NCBI GenBank assembly: GCA_032718565.1
Contig: JAVGVS010000024.1
Coordinates: 3,851,213-3,915,212 of the forward strand
DNA: 64,000 nucleotides
Reading direction: 5' to 3'
Source of the DNA: Distichodus sexfasciatus
Taxonomy: Eukaryota; Chordata; Actinopteri; Characiformes; Distichodontidae
In this document: positions 1-13,400 of the stretch, piece after piece
How the letters are laid out: every line of letters starts with the position of its first letter
How positions within the stretch are numbered: the first letter of the stretch is position 1
Made by a program: the position numbers and the translations under genes
The notes under the pieces: model-generated
The model's database searches: none
What the model saw: the letters and a program-made list of their open reading frames with translations, nothing else
What the model was told of the DNA's origin: nothing

Positions 1-904
1 CAGATAACTGTATTGTTTATTCCATGACCCACTTTCTCTTTGGTGGTGGTCATGCACTGTTCAGCTCCTTTGCTATCTTTTAACTTGTGTTTCTATTAGA
101 ATAATATTTTGCTTGTCATTAGTTGCTGGAGATTTAGAGTCTGCATTTTTGCTGCAAGATACATATTCCTTTAGGGAGGACAGATGCTTAATATTACACT
201 ACTGCACAACAGAGCAAACTGCCCTGCACATATATCATACCGTTCCTTATTCTATCACCATAGTTTCACCACAAGGGACTTTCCACACATTTTGTCAATC
301 CATTTCATCGCCATGCCATCATGCAAATTAGCAACACACACCATGAAATGTCATATGTACAGTATATGTTGGAAGAGCCATATAACTAGACGCCTACAGC
401 TTCAGCAGCCCTGGATTGCCTGCCTGCTATTTTTAGAATGCATTAGTCTAATTCATTTTCATGCAACACGTCGGTCTTCACCATCCCTCTCACCTGCTCT
501 CTCACTTGCTCACTTATTCCATTTCTCACACTAAAAATCCATGAGTGTATGGATTATTAAATGCCCTTTCTTCATGGCATTTAGAATTCAATCAGAGGCT
601 CTCCTGCACCGGGAGTATCAACACAGAGACAAGCTAGCTGTATGGTCATTCAGTGTGAACTGTTTCTTTCAAAGTGCTTGTAAGATAAATGAAAAAATAT
701 AAAGTGCACAAAGCTTTTACAAGTATGAAATTATTAGAAACAGACCTCAAATATTTGGTTACAACATGGCCTGAGGGTGAGAAATGTATCATGCCACGGC
801 TATACCATAACTTTTCCTAAAACACTCTGGGTGTAATACATTTCTAAAGAACAGCTCACACGTACATGTTAAAAGGCAGTGCTCAGCCCTTGTTTCTTTT
901 CTTT

Positions 905-1055
905 GCGTGTGGAGCCTCTCTTACGTATTGTATTTATATATTTCATATACTTTTTACTTATGTGACTTATCTGTTCAATCTGTAGAATCTGGAGCCGCGT
1001 CGTCTCATCTCTCTATGTACGTGTACATAGTTGAGATGACAATAAAGTCTACTTT
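905..1055 (+). repeat. Dispersed retroelement 3'-tail-like repeat
   Basis: The end GAGATGACAATAAAGTCTAC (around 1032-1051) closely resembles 33976-34000, where the sequence is GAAGACAATAAAGTTGAC. Both copies share the upstream phrase GGAGCC(G/A)(C/T)GTC(G/A)TCTCAT. A reverse-strand end fragment is seen at 17170-17195. This looks like the shared 3' end of a dispersed element; the family cannot be named from sequence alone. Confidence 0.55.
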
Positions 1056-1199
1056 TCACACTTTAAAATCCCCCAAATAACTGCAAGATGATAACGTTGC
1101 TTTTTGTATTTCATAATCCCTAATAATGTCTTTGACTTTCATTACAAGAATTACACCTACTAGCTGTTTTACTTTGTAATTATTCCATAATCATAATTA

Positions 1200-1690
1200 T
1201 TGGCTAATTACAGCCTTTCACAACAGGCTGTTTCTCATTAGTATTCCTAAATGCAAATGAGCCGCTGCTGGCCACGCCCCTCACTCCAGAATTGGGTGTA
1301 GTGTAGACAGCACGGCGAGAGTTTACCTCACGTGAAAATAATCCACATGGTGCTGCTAACAGACCATCCGTACAGCCGTACATGTTCAACACAACACTCC
1401 GCCGCTAGACTTCTCCACTGTGATTCCTACACTAGCGCTGGAGAGAAAACACGGCGGATCAGGAAGCGCTAGCAGTTCTACCTGGTGGGCGGAGCTTCTC
1501 AGATAGGAGGGTGGAGTTATTCAAATGTCCCCTACTGTGATGTAGAAGTAGGAGAGAAATCCAAACGCCTCGTTTAAGCACACGATTACTGATTATCAAA
1601 CTTACAGTGTGTGTAGAGGCAGTACAGACCCAAATGCATGTCCAATGAACAGAAAAAGGGATTTTTAAAATCATAATATGGGACCTTTAA
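1200..1690. repeat. Probable degraded DNA-transposon-like repeat
   Basis: The stretch is richer in GC than its flanks, with GGCCACGCCCC near 1269 and GGTGGGCGGAGCTTC near 1483. Its right end is AATCATAATATGGGACCTTT, a phrase I associate with common fish repeats. A convincing left terminal repeat was not found, so limits and class are tentative. Confidence 0.35.
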
Positions 1691-3798
1691 TTTGCATTTT
1701 AACTTTACAATGTTCCTTAAAAGAACTAAACTATAAGAAATGTTTGTTAACACATTTTGAAATCATAGCATGCACAGAAAAAAATAAAAAATAAGAAGCA
1801 TTTTAAATTGACAAATAAACTTTAATTGCCAGAAGCTGGATTTAGATTTATTTAAATTCAGCCATCACACCTGATGTTTAAGAGCAAAGATGATCTGTCT
1901 TACTAGATTCTATCAGTGTGTTTAATTTTTCACAGTCTGTACATAGGCTCTTAAGTGTGATCTGGAAGGCAGTATACTATATTTAATTAATGGGACAAGC
2001 AGTCACGAATGTACTCGAGTGAGCCTATATTTAAGATTGTCGCAAGGTTAAAAAATCTAAAATCTGTAATCAAAGTCAAGAATAAACTGCTCTTATTTGC
2101 ATGACTAAAACTGTCTTTCTTGTACATGCTGTTGTTTGGTCCCCAAAGACATTTTATTTAACTGACGTATGCCTTAAAGCACTAAACTAAATGATGTGCT
2201 TAAGTGACCACATCCTCCGACTGTATCTGGCTTCCCACTTATTGTTTTGATGCTTTGTGTTCCTGATGAATTATTTCTTACTCTAAATGCTTGCTATTTT
2301 GAGGCTGCGTGTACCGGTGTTTATTATTCATGGTGTGCCGTAGGTTTGCGGCGGAGAAGTGGCGACATCTAAGCAGAAAATATATGGCCATTTTCTCCTA
2401 TCTCATTATCTATTTCGCTGCTTATTGTCAGCTGAAAGATGGCAGAGGTCTGTCTGAAACATCTGTTGCCCTGCTCCTTACATCGGCTAGAACGTAGGTG
2501 CGAAAGTTCTGACCCTGATTAGATCCATGCAGATGGATAATGCTCGTTTTATTGTGACATATCAGGAGTTTTTAGCAGAGCTTCTTCACTGTGGTTTGTG
2601 TGGTTTTAAATACTCAACATCTATATTTCCCCTCTATATTTTGCCATTCTCTCCCCCTCGGCGGCACTGTGTAATCTTACTGTCAATGCCCACTGCACCC
2701 TGTCAGAGCCCTGCTGCTCATGGAGACAGCCAGCCAGTTGCCATAATGAGAAAATTACTATTTTCATTGAGGCAGAGTCATAATTCTGTAGGATAGTTCA
2801 GCACTATTACCCACCCCCAAATTCAGAACGATCCTGATTCAGTTTGCTGCTCTAAAAACAAGGCAAGTGATTCTGGTACGCTCCTTTAAGTAGTAACAAG
2901 TAAGTTGGGATAAGTAGGGATGCACCAAACCAATACTGAAATCCATTCCACATCACTCCAATTCTGAACCATATACTGTAGCTGGTGACTGACCTCAGTT
3001 TCGGGATTTAAATGTTACTTCATAAAGGTAGAAAAGCAATATGTAACTCCAGCCTGATGAACATAAAAGCATTCTATAAAAGATTCCAGTCTCTTCCATA
3101 CATTCAGACCTATAACTTATAAAACACTGGTGTTGTACTGGAACTGGAATTATAATTTTTGGTGGGTCAGCACTTCCTGGAAATGTCTGTACCATTGATT
3201 TTCCTTTCACATTCAATTGTATTCAATAAACTCTCAGAGTAACACCCTCATTAGTAAGATACTTTAAAATGGTGCCTCTTGTGGATTCTCCTTTGCTGTT
3301 GTAAGCGTGATCTTAAACCCTGAACAAAACCCTAAAAACCCCTTATGTTTATCCAGATAAGGAGGTATGATATGTTGGCATGGGATAAAAGACCCCAAAC
3401 TGCCCAGTTCAGAAGAGCTTTACTTTGCTTTTGGGGCCAAAGTGCTTATGGGGCTGAGCAGACGCTTAGAATGGATTAAAATGAAGAAACGGAACAAAAA
3501 CACACTTTAAAAAGACAACTATAGACTTTTCATCAGCTTCATCTTGTGCATTTAACAAGGCTCTTGTTGGTTCTGCTGCAGCTATAAATAGTGCACTGAT
3601 TGGGAAACATTAGGAGTCTGCCATCACAACCTTCGATACCAAGAAGACATTTCATGCATGTTTTAAGTTTCCGTCCTGTATATAGATCATTTTGCTATGG
3701 CGGTGAGGATAAGCCACCCTACCCTGGCTCTGGAAAAACATACTTTTTAATGACTTTTTATATTGGCCTACACCAAAACTGGATGTCTGGGCATCTCT

Positions 3799-3870
3799 CC
3801 TGAGGCTGCTACCCCCGCGACCCGAACCCTGGACAAGTGGGTGGTGATGGATGGATGGATGGATGGAGGG
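3799..3870 (+). repeat. 3' end of a non-LTR retrotransposon with a GGAT-type tail
   Basis: The sequence CTGAGGCTGCTACCCCCGCG, then ACCCGAACCCTGGACAAG, runs into a tandem GGAT/GATG tail at about 3848-3870. This phrase-plus-tail is a frequent 3' terminus of teleost RTE/Rex-type LINEs and their dependent SINEs. Only the end is present, as expected for 5'-truncated insertions. Family assignment is from memory. Confidence 0.55.
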
Positions 3871-4481
3871 ATGATTTAGCAGTTGTACAGAGACAGAATA
3901 TGTAGGAAGTAATTGCGCCAGGCTCGGTTTATACCCGTTTAGCAGCTGTGGGCAGGCTTAAGCTGTTTCTGTTTAACAACAGGAACAGCGGTCCCATGTT
4001 AGATCACACAGAATAACTTCACAAAGGCAAACATGCAGCCTCATGCTGTGACTTTTTTTCACCCTCTTCATCTCCGATTGTGCAGCTGGCCTTTATCTCA
4101 GCATGCCGGTGTAAGTGGTATCTTCCCGTTCGCGCCACACGACACGCAGTGTGATGACTAACTCCTCACGCCTGTCACTCAAGGGTTTCACAGTTACTGT
4201 CTCAAACAGCCTCGCAAGCATACTCTGCTCCACAGGGCCCGTGGATTTGTTTGTGTCACCTTAGTAATTGGTGATATGACAAGAAATTTGTGCTCTGCTG
4301 TAAAAAATAGCGCTGCCTGGGTGAAATTAGTTTAGCACATAGAAAGCACTTTTATCACCATCCTAATGTGAGCTCTGGAGAAATATAAACTGAAGTCTAT
4401 ATTTTTTCTCTTACTTATATTTTTATATTCTATTGCTTTTAATAAAAATTCTCATACTCTTGTGTTCACCTTTACCTGTAG

Positions 4482-7400
4482 CCCATCCCCACCAGCCCTA
4501 ACAGCGACTCCATTACTCCAACCAGTACAATGGGCATGTCTTCCAAGACTGATGGATCCAATATGCAGGACGTGTTCATCCTGTCTCCGGTCTCAGGCCT
4601 GTACGGTGCCAGGTGAGTCATTCTGGCAAACCAATTAGTTTCTAATACATGGAAGGCACAGCCAAAGCAAACGCTTGTAAATGTGACAATCGTTATTGAG
4701 GGCAGAGCATGGCCATAACCCGGTGTTCCCCAAAAACCAATGCTCAACAGCCTAAAGTGTCAGAGGTGGAGATGTGAAAATCTGGCTTTGGTGGGTCATT
4801 ATCCTGTTGGGTTTTCATTCTGTACACTTAACCGGAGGAACCAACCAGTCACTATTTTAAGTGCAAAACTTGAGACCAGGAACTGGCTTGTTGAATTTGG
4901 ATGTCACCCGCTTGCTGCATCAAGTCAGGTCCACTACTGTGAGATAGCGAATGGAAATTGAACAGTGATAGGTTATTCACAATGGTCTCGTCAGTAGTAC
5001 AATGGTCTTTTTCATGCTGAATGAGGGAAATATTTATGACTTCAAATTTTCTAAGACTGTGTAAAAGTGTTTAATAGATCCAGGTACATTACGTAAAGGT
5101 CCTGCTTAGAGTTTGTTGTCACCATTTCAAATCCACTGCAAACTGGGACTAATTCAGGTTCACCTGAATAATTGAACAGGGGGTTTGAAGACCTGAGTGG
5201 ATAACAACTTGCTGAACCCAGATTTTCACCCCTCACTGTGTGTGTGTTTTAATCACAGAGACGAGATGGGCATCATGTCATGTGATGACATCAGCAAGTA
5301 CAGCATAAGCAAGTCCAGTTCCAAGTGTTCCGAGTCCCTCAGCTACTACCTTGACCAAGATTGTGGCAAGTATTACTCTCTGATGGATGGAGAAGGGGTT
5401 GCAGTTGGCCCGGAATATGAAAGAGGACGGTCTACCGGGGTGCGTAGGAGAGACAAGACCCCAACTCATGGTACGAGTTATTTTTTTGCCATTTAACATT
5501 TTGTCTACGGTGTCATGCTAAGATAATAAATTACATCAAGCAGGATGTCTGTAGAAGTCATACGTTCAAACAAGCTTGCCCTCCTTGCTGTCTCTCTCAT
5601 AGAATCTTTTCTGTGCAACTTATAGTTAGTAATAAGTAATAGTTGCGGTGACCACCAAACCAAACGGTCATTGTAACACATGCCTTTGTGTTAATGTGCT
5701 GTAAATTTCAACAGCAAATCCCAAAGATGCAGAACATTTGTTGACACCTCACTACACCTTTTTCAATGCATTACTGCATTTTGGTGAATGAGGTTAAAAT
5801 AAAGCTTTTTACCTAGTAAGACATGACTGAAAGACAAAGAGGAGGGCATGACTTGCTTGAAAATGAAGTCTCTTTTACACCCTAACCTTGTTGCATGTGT
5901 GTCCACCTGTTGAGCATGTTTAATACAAAAGTCATACATAGAGGAGCACTATTCCAGTGTCCATTTTGCACTTCGTAGCATCACCTCTGAGCACCGAAAA
6001 AGAGTACGCTGTTCCTCGACTGGCTGTGTCTGTGTGAATACAGGGTCAGTTTTCTTTTATTCTACATTCATACTCATCTCAAACAAGCTTGACTAGGCAC
6101 GAGAGTCTCCATTTTGCTCTTGGTAAAAGCTGAGATGATATGCTATTGATCTGCTCCTGGCAGGTCCCATTCACTGACTTAGAGAGGGGAAAACTGTGGC
6201 CAGTGCATGACAATGGCAAAAGAAAGAGCCTATTGTCCGCCATGCCCAGACCAGGAAAGAGTGAATAGAGAAACATCCTGTCTGCCACTGCACAGATAAA
6301 GCTCATTCGGTCTCGTGAAATAAGCGGCAAAAACCTCTCTCTTATTAGCAGTCTGCCATGCAGGCATCACCGGAATGTCTCCAGGTTCGATTATTACCGA
6401 AGTGAGGCATGAGCCGCCAGCGTGACTCTCCAGATGCACGTGTGCCGTGACAGTCTTCCTTGCACGCGACCCCTTACCTCATGTGAACCTTCTTCTCACC
6501 CATGCACTACCTTGACTTCCCCCTCGTCCCTCCCTTTTACCTCACTGTCCCTGTCTTTCTGACATGTCCCTTCAACACCCCCCACCAAGCCAACTACCTG
6601 CCATTCTCTGTGCTTGCACACAATTCTCTGTGAATACCCTCCCCACACCTTCACGCTCCGAATAGCACGCAATTGGCCCCTGCTTTACCTGCTGATTGGA
6701 CTTCTTTCTAGGTGATCTCAGGCCTGTGTCCATGCCCCCGGAGTACAACTGGATGGCTGAAGGCAAGGAGCCCAATATGTACAAGAGGGGCAGCCGAGGT
6801 GGGTTCTCCAAGTGACAGCACCCACCTCTACTGCTCTGGTGGCCACAGACATCCCGTAGTACCCTGACTCTTTCTTGCACACACGCCCTGCACTGACAAA
6901 AGTTTCAAAGGTAAACCAACATGTGCTGTAGAAGAAATGACATCGCCGTGGACCGTGTGCTACGATTTTTCTGTCTGACGTTGTTTTGCTGATGAGGGCA
7001 TCAGAAAGATCACTGTCCATCTGCCTTCTCTTTTGGGTCTGTCAAGTTAGGTTCATGTTTAATGCAATGATGCAAACCAGCTTAGTTAATTACCTTAAGA
7101 GGATATTAGCAACACAGTACAGATATGTTCATGAAGAAGCAAAGATTGAGTGCAGATAAAACTACAGTTTGCAAAAGGTTACGTTACCATACATTGTAAT
7201 CAAAAGAAACATTAAAGTATAGAACTTTGGTTTCAGCATTTATTTAAAGACAGGCAATACTCATTTAGCTAGTTCAGTTCAAAATCAACTGATGAACACA
7301 CCTAGTTAAGGTCTCAACAAAGCTTAATAAAAGTAAAACAAAAAGCTCAACTATAATATTTCAGATTTTCTTCTTTCTTCAGCTTCTTTCCTCACTTTCC

Positions 7401-10400
7401 CAATTCGAGTTCATCTGCACGTCTTTTCTCTGTCACCTCTAACACAATATCGGTGTGACACATCTCCCTTATGCCTTGTGCAATTTGCTTTTGAGCTGTG
7501 GAAAAAGTCATTAGAGAAGCAACCTTTCATTAGTCCTCTTTTCACATTTGGGTTATTCTTCAGGAAAGTTGGATTGGTGTGATGAGCGAAACCATATTCC
7601 TTAATACATGCTAATTACAGCATGAAATCCACTCTGAAACTACAGATTAAGAATAAGTGGAAGCACCTGACTCATATTTGACTGACTGGAGCTTTTCCAA
7701 TAATCTCCCCCACCTCCTTCCCCTGTAGCATGTCTGCTTTTGCATTCAGCTTTTGCCTCGCAGCAGGAACATCTCTTAGACATCCTATGAATAACATTAG
7801 GGCAGCAGCTGTTTGTGGCCCTGTGCCGGTGACTGTGATTCACAGAGTCGAATTAAAGGATATTTTTCAATCAGTCAAATGAATGAATGAGTTTTTGCCC
7901 CATGTTGTTACCTTTAAATACAGACGGACTCTGGTCAAAGGATAAGCATTTTAAGAAAAGTATCAAATAAGCAATGGAACGATGCGATGCCCAACTAAAG
8001 AACTGAAGTATAGAAAAATACCAAGTTGAGGATTTCAACCAAATCAGTAAAAGCCATCAGAAATAGACATTTTGCACAGGTGCATGGGAACTCTCAATCA
8101 AAACATCAACATTAACTTTGGTTTGTTTTCCTAATTTGAATCCTCAGACTCTGATACATCCCTCCTTCGCTACATGAGTGACGACAAGATCCTGGTCATC
8201 CAGGAAGAGCCAGACATGCCACGGGAATGCAAGCGGGACACAAGTCGCCGCTCCCGCAAGAAGGGCAAGAGTCCAGGCAGCCCAAGTTTTCCCATCAGCC
8301 CATCTCTGCTGGCGTCCACTGTGCGAGTTGATGCTGCAGTGCCTCCTGACAGCCTGCCCTTCCCACTGCCGGAGAACAACACTGTGCCACTTTACCACGT
8401 GAGTAACGTGACACTCCTGTCTGTCCTCAGCTGCTCCAAGCCGGAGCTTTAAATAGGGGAATTAATCATTTCAGTGACATTTCACTGAAGCTCACATAAT
8501 AACCTGAGTCAGGCAACTCAAGTCAATGTACTGGAAATGAGTAGGAAAGCTCCATTATGGAGCTGTAGATTAATAAAGACTGCAGATGGATGGCTCTGTT
8601 TGAGCAGGTTTGCTAGGAGAACTGATAGTTGGATGTCAGAAGGGGCCAGAAATGCTTCCTTTATCAGACTTAGATGTCTGATCTGTTGCTTTTCACCATT
8701 GTTCATGACCCACAAACTCTTGTGTCAGCTGAGGTTAGTGCAAGTCCAGCAGAGAGCCTAAAGCATCCCAGCCATCTGCTTTTCCACACTACACCTCCGC
8801 ACACCCAGAACGGGCCACTCAAGCATATTACAGGAAATAAAAATCCTAGACAGATCTTTTTCAGGGGCAGTTGGTGGTGTAACAGCAGGGTGTTTGCCCC
8901 GTAATCAGAATGTCACAGGTTCGAATCCAGGACACGTAAAGTTACCACTGAGGTACTCATGAGGAAGGTACCATCCCCAAGCACTGCTCCCCGGGCACTG
9001 CCTGTGTTAGCTGCCCACTGCTCCTTCACGGATGGGTCAAATGCAGAGGTCACATTTCGTAGTCCCTGTGTGCTGTGCTGTGATATGTTAACAATAACAA
9101 ATAATCACTCACTTTTCATCGCTTCCCTCCAAGTCAAATAGGGGTAAAGTTTGTGCAAATGACCTAGGAACTCACATGGCATCCTTCAGGCCCCGTAAAC
9201 ACATAGCCGGGTCTTAAAAAACAGTTATTTCTTCTCCTCCATTTCCGGAAATAACCTGGTACACATGAGTCCGTTTTAATCCGGATAAATACGGCATCGA
9301 GAGCTGCGTAGAACCATGTCAGCCAATCAGAATCCTGGAAAAAAAGAGGGAATATAATGACTTTTACACCCAGTTGCTTGGTAAACAATGGTGAATACAG
9401 TGTGTTTGGTATGAACAGATAGGGAAGTGGAGTTACTTTTAAACATTAGCAGCTGCAAATAAGTGCAAATAGCTTGAATGAGGGAGACGAGAATCGCTGC
9501 TCTGACAGTATCTATCTTCAGTCTTCAACGTAAACAAACATCGCACACCTGACGTCAACGCATTTCCTGTTGCACACTTATGACGCTGTGAACCACAAAC
9601 TCAGTTTTCCCCATCCACGTGTAGTCACTGAAGCTGGAGTTTTCAGAAACCTCCATTTACGTGTGGACGATATGCGCAACCGCATAAAAATATCAGCTTT
9701 CATAAGTGCCAGACTATGTGTGTACGCGACCTTCGAGTCCTACAGGGCAGCAGGAGAGATGTGACAGGAATAGTCAAGGGTGCTGTACCCTGGGGCTAGG
9801 TGTCAGCAGATCCTGCAAGGTCCACTACAAGAGGAAGAAAATGAGAAGGGTGGCAAGAGTGAGAGGAAAGACACCAGAGCCAAGAGCAGAAAAGAATCAG
9901 ATCACACGCTGCACTCAGGAAACAGGGCTGTTAGAGCAGAAGGACAGAAGCCGTTGGCCTGTAATGAAAGTCATGTCAAGACACATCCCAATCAAGGAAT
10001 CACAAGACCAAGTACACTCCGCTTGAACTAGGTATATGGTTTCAGGATGTTATTGTTAGATGTGGAGATGAGATCTGAATTGGGATCTCACAGTGACAGA
10101 TGAGCCATAGGAAGTCCCAGCTGGCAGCTAAGTGGGCTTTAGGGGACAAAAAAGTCACATGGAGACTAATACACATCTCTGCTCTTGCCTCTGGCTTCTA
10201 CGATCTCAGTAAAGAGGAATTCAGACACAGTGACTTCATCGTTGGTGAAGAGGAGCTGACTGAAGCATTAGTATTCATCAGACCTGCACAGCAGTAGTGC
10301 TGATTCTATCTTTTTCTCCCTCCTTGGGGTAGCTGTAGAGTCAGACAATTGTTTACCACTTGCCAGATCTATGCTCTCAAGTGAAAAATGACTCACACGA

Positions 10401-13400
10401 CAGAATACAACTTGGAGGAAAATGACACTGACTTGTTGATCTTTCATCCCTTTTCAGCAACAGAGAGTTGGTGACACTCTGAGAGCAGAACAAGAGAGGT
10501 GAGAAGAAGCTTGTGATTGTGAAAGGTGCCATTTCAGAGTGCTGACCACTTTGATTTTGTAGTAAACATGTCGAATCGTAACAATTTGTAATATGTGCAG
10601 GTATCCAGGATCTGGAATGGAAATGCAAGCAGGAACATCAGCGAGGAAGGTAAATCTTTGTAAAGATTAAGTACATCAGTGCTTCCCATAACACTGTTAA
10701 TAAAACAGCCACAAGTATCATATGTTTATTGACTTTGTACAAGAAATCAGATTAGATATTAGATGGTATAGACAAAGTAAAGAAGTTACAATGGTAGATG
10801 TTGGTACTGTATGATGTTTCAGTCATTTTTCTTCTGTGTGTTTTCCTGTTACAGTCATTCCACTATACTTCATTAAGAACAAAAACCAAAAAGAGAACTA
10901 AAGGTATGTTTAATCATCAGAGACAAGTATATTATTTACTGTATATACTGTAGTAAAAGCATCTCCCTCCAGCTGCGTCCCCTCCTAATGCTGAAGAAAA
11001 TGATTAAGAAAAAATATTATGGTTAAAATCACACATTTGCTCATGATATTCAGAAGTCTCGGGTCTCTTAAAACATCTGCAGTGATCAAGACTCTTTACC
11101 AAACTATATACAAAGAGATATTTTACAGACATGTAACACTGCTCAAATACAAAATCAATTTTTACAATTAAACAGTGAATTAACAAGTGGAATGTGAAGA
11201 TTTCACTGTTCACCATATCCGATACAGTCTCTAAGCCTTTTTCAAACAGAAATTATTGCTTAAAAAATGTCTGAATACATGACTGAGATTATTCTGTTTT
11301 GCTTAAAGAAAATACTTGACTTAAATACTGTTTTCCTACTAAAACAATGTAATAATTACACACCCATATGTATAAGCTAAATGGTTTATCATTAAATTAA
11401 CATCTCAAAAACACCATCGATATCCCATTCACGTATCGGATCGGTGCCATCTCTAGTTTTGAGATAGTGATGTCATGGATGGCTGAATGATAGCCTTTAT
11501 TCTACATTTATATCCCGATGCTGGTGGTGGCTTTTCTGTCATTAGATCTCAAAACAGTTATACAGCTTTTCAATATAGGATCAAGATAAACATTAATTGA
11601 CAGTATCAAAACGAAATCTTTGCAGTATATAATCTAGATGTTCTTTACTATTCTAACTACCATAGCTGGGGAGAGAGGTAGTCATTTGTTTAGTGGAATC
11701 TTTGCTCAGGGTTATGCATTCTACTGTTTAAATATCAGTGCAAAATACAGTATTTTTCTGTTTCTGATTAGGCTCCCTGACCAGTGGCAGTCGCAGGAAA
11801 ATCTCCTGTAAGGACCTAGGCCATGGCGACTGTGAGGGCTGGTTGTGGAAAAAGAAAGATGCCAAAGGGTATTTCACTCAAAAATGGAAGAAGTACTGGT
11901 TCATATTGAAGGATTCTTCTCTCTACTGGTACACCAACCAAAATGTAAGATCAATAACGGCTCATCACAGAAATATCTCCCACACGAATTCCCATTTCAA
12001 TGTGTAAAATGAGGCTTAGTGGGTTGGTTATCACACGTCTCGAGTTCTGTAATATTCCCTCACATTCCATCTTTACTTCTCAACTTCAATCTGTCTTCCT
12101 ACACTGCAGACATCATACTCTCTTAAACCTAAATCTTACAGACTTCCATTATCTAAGAACTCCATATCCAATCTTTATTTCTCTCTGTCCCTTTTCCTCT
12201 TACTCTGCAGGATGAGAAAGCGGAGGGCTTCATCAGCCTGCCCGAGTTCAGGATTGACAGAGCAATTGAATGCAGGCGGAAATTGTGAGTCTTCTTCGCT
12301 TTTCCTTGAGCACCTAATTTTCCTTCCTCTCTTGCCAAAGTGCATGCAGAATTTGTTTCATCTTCAGGGCAATTACTTCGGTAAGGTAGGGACACAAATA
12401 AGATTACCAGTGTGAAATTAATGGTTCCAGACATTCTTAATGCCAACGAGGGTGTGCAGCGATTGATGACAGTTGGAACAGACAGTCGCTCTTAAGGCAG
12501 AGCCACTCGTTAACAGCGTCTGTCTCATGACTCCGCTACACTTAAACCAAGAACCCAGACTCATGCACAAGGTTATTTGTGAAATCTCACTCCTCAGGTT
12601 GTTCAGGTTGAATGTTTCACAGAAGACAGACATTAGGGTGAAAACAGGCCTCCGTTTCTTTTCTGGATATCTCTTTACCTCCTGTTCCTTAGATGCTAGT
12701 TTCATTAGTATATACTGGATATACACTATACTTACACATCGCTTATCATTTTGTGGATTTCATGTAACTGCAGTTTTTGGAAATGTCATTAAGAGGTTTC
12801 ACATGAAAATGCTATTTAAATGTGAGATCTTATTTTTCTTTCTTTCAGTGCCTTCAAAGCCTGTCACCCCAAAATCAAAAGCTTCTTCTTTGCTACAGAC
12901 TGTTTGGAGGAAATGAACAGGTACGACCAATTTGTCCTCATAAAACTCATAAAACTCTGTATGTCTCGAGCATCATAGATATCTATCTAATCGATTTAAT
13001 TTTAATAGAACAAATGCACACTACATGATGTCATACATGTTTGGTTTCTGGCCTCTTAGCCCATTGACAAGGTGTGTACAGTAAATACGCTTATTATAAA
13101 AGTTGGGTATGTTGTCTACAGAAAGAGCGCATATCTTTGTGATTTTTAAACAGTTGAAGGAAACAAAAGCAGATGTAGTGGCAGAATGGACAGAGTGGAG
13201 GCACACACAACACATGGGGTAGTATGTTTTTAAGGAGGACAGTATATGACCGTGAAAGTGAGTGATGATTTGTCATTGTGAACACAACACAGCACACAGC
13301 GCATCACAACCACATGTGAGCTCTGCATTTGACCCACCCATGAAGGAGCAGTGAGCAGCTGACATGGTCAGCACCCGGGGAGCAGTGCACTGGGGACGGT

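Larger units (their letters stand above)
1..4481 (+). other. cnksr2 intron sequence left of the first visible exon
   Basis: No exon or recognisable gene was found here. The acceptor TTTACCTGTAG ends at 4481. The stretch is AT-rich and holds retroelement-tail-like sequence near 905-1055, a probable degraded repeat at 1200-1690, and a retrotransposon 3' end at 3799-3870. The small open frames have no recognisable domains. Confidence 0.6.

Noticed and set aside
8900..8960. tRNA gene
   Set aside because: The A/B-box-like head belongs to a SINE that continues into a body shared by eight other copies; no cloverleaf with intact stems was seen.
9706..10297. Open frames of 106 and 65 residues in a cnksr2 intron
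   Set aside because: Basic, low-information sequence with no recognised domain, no splice context and a degraded MITE nearby.
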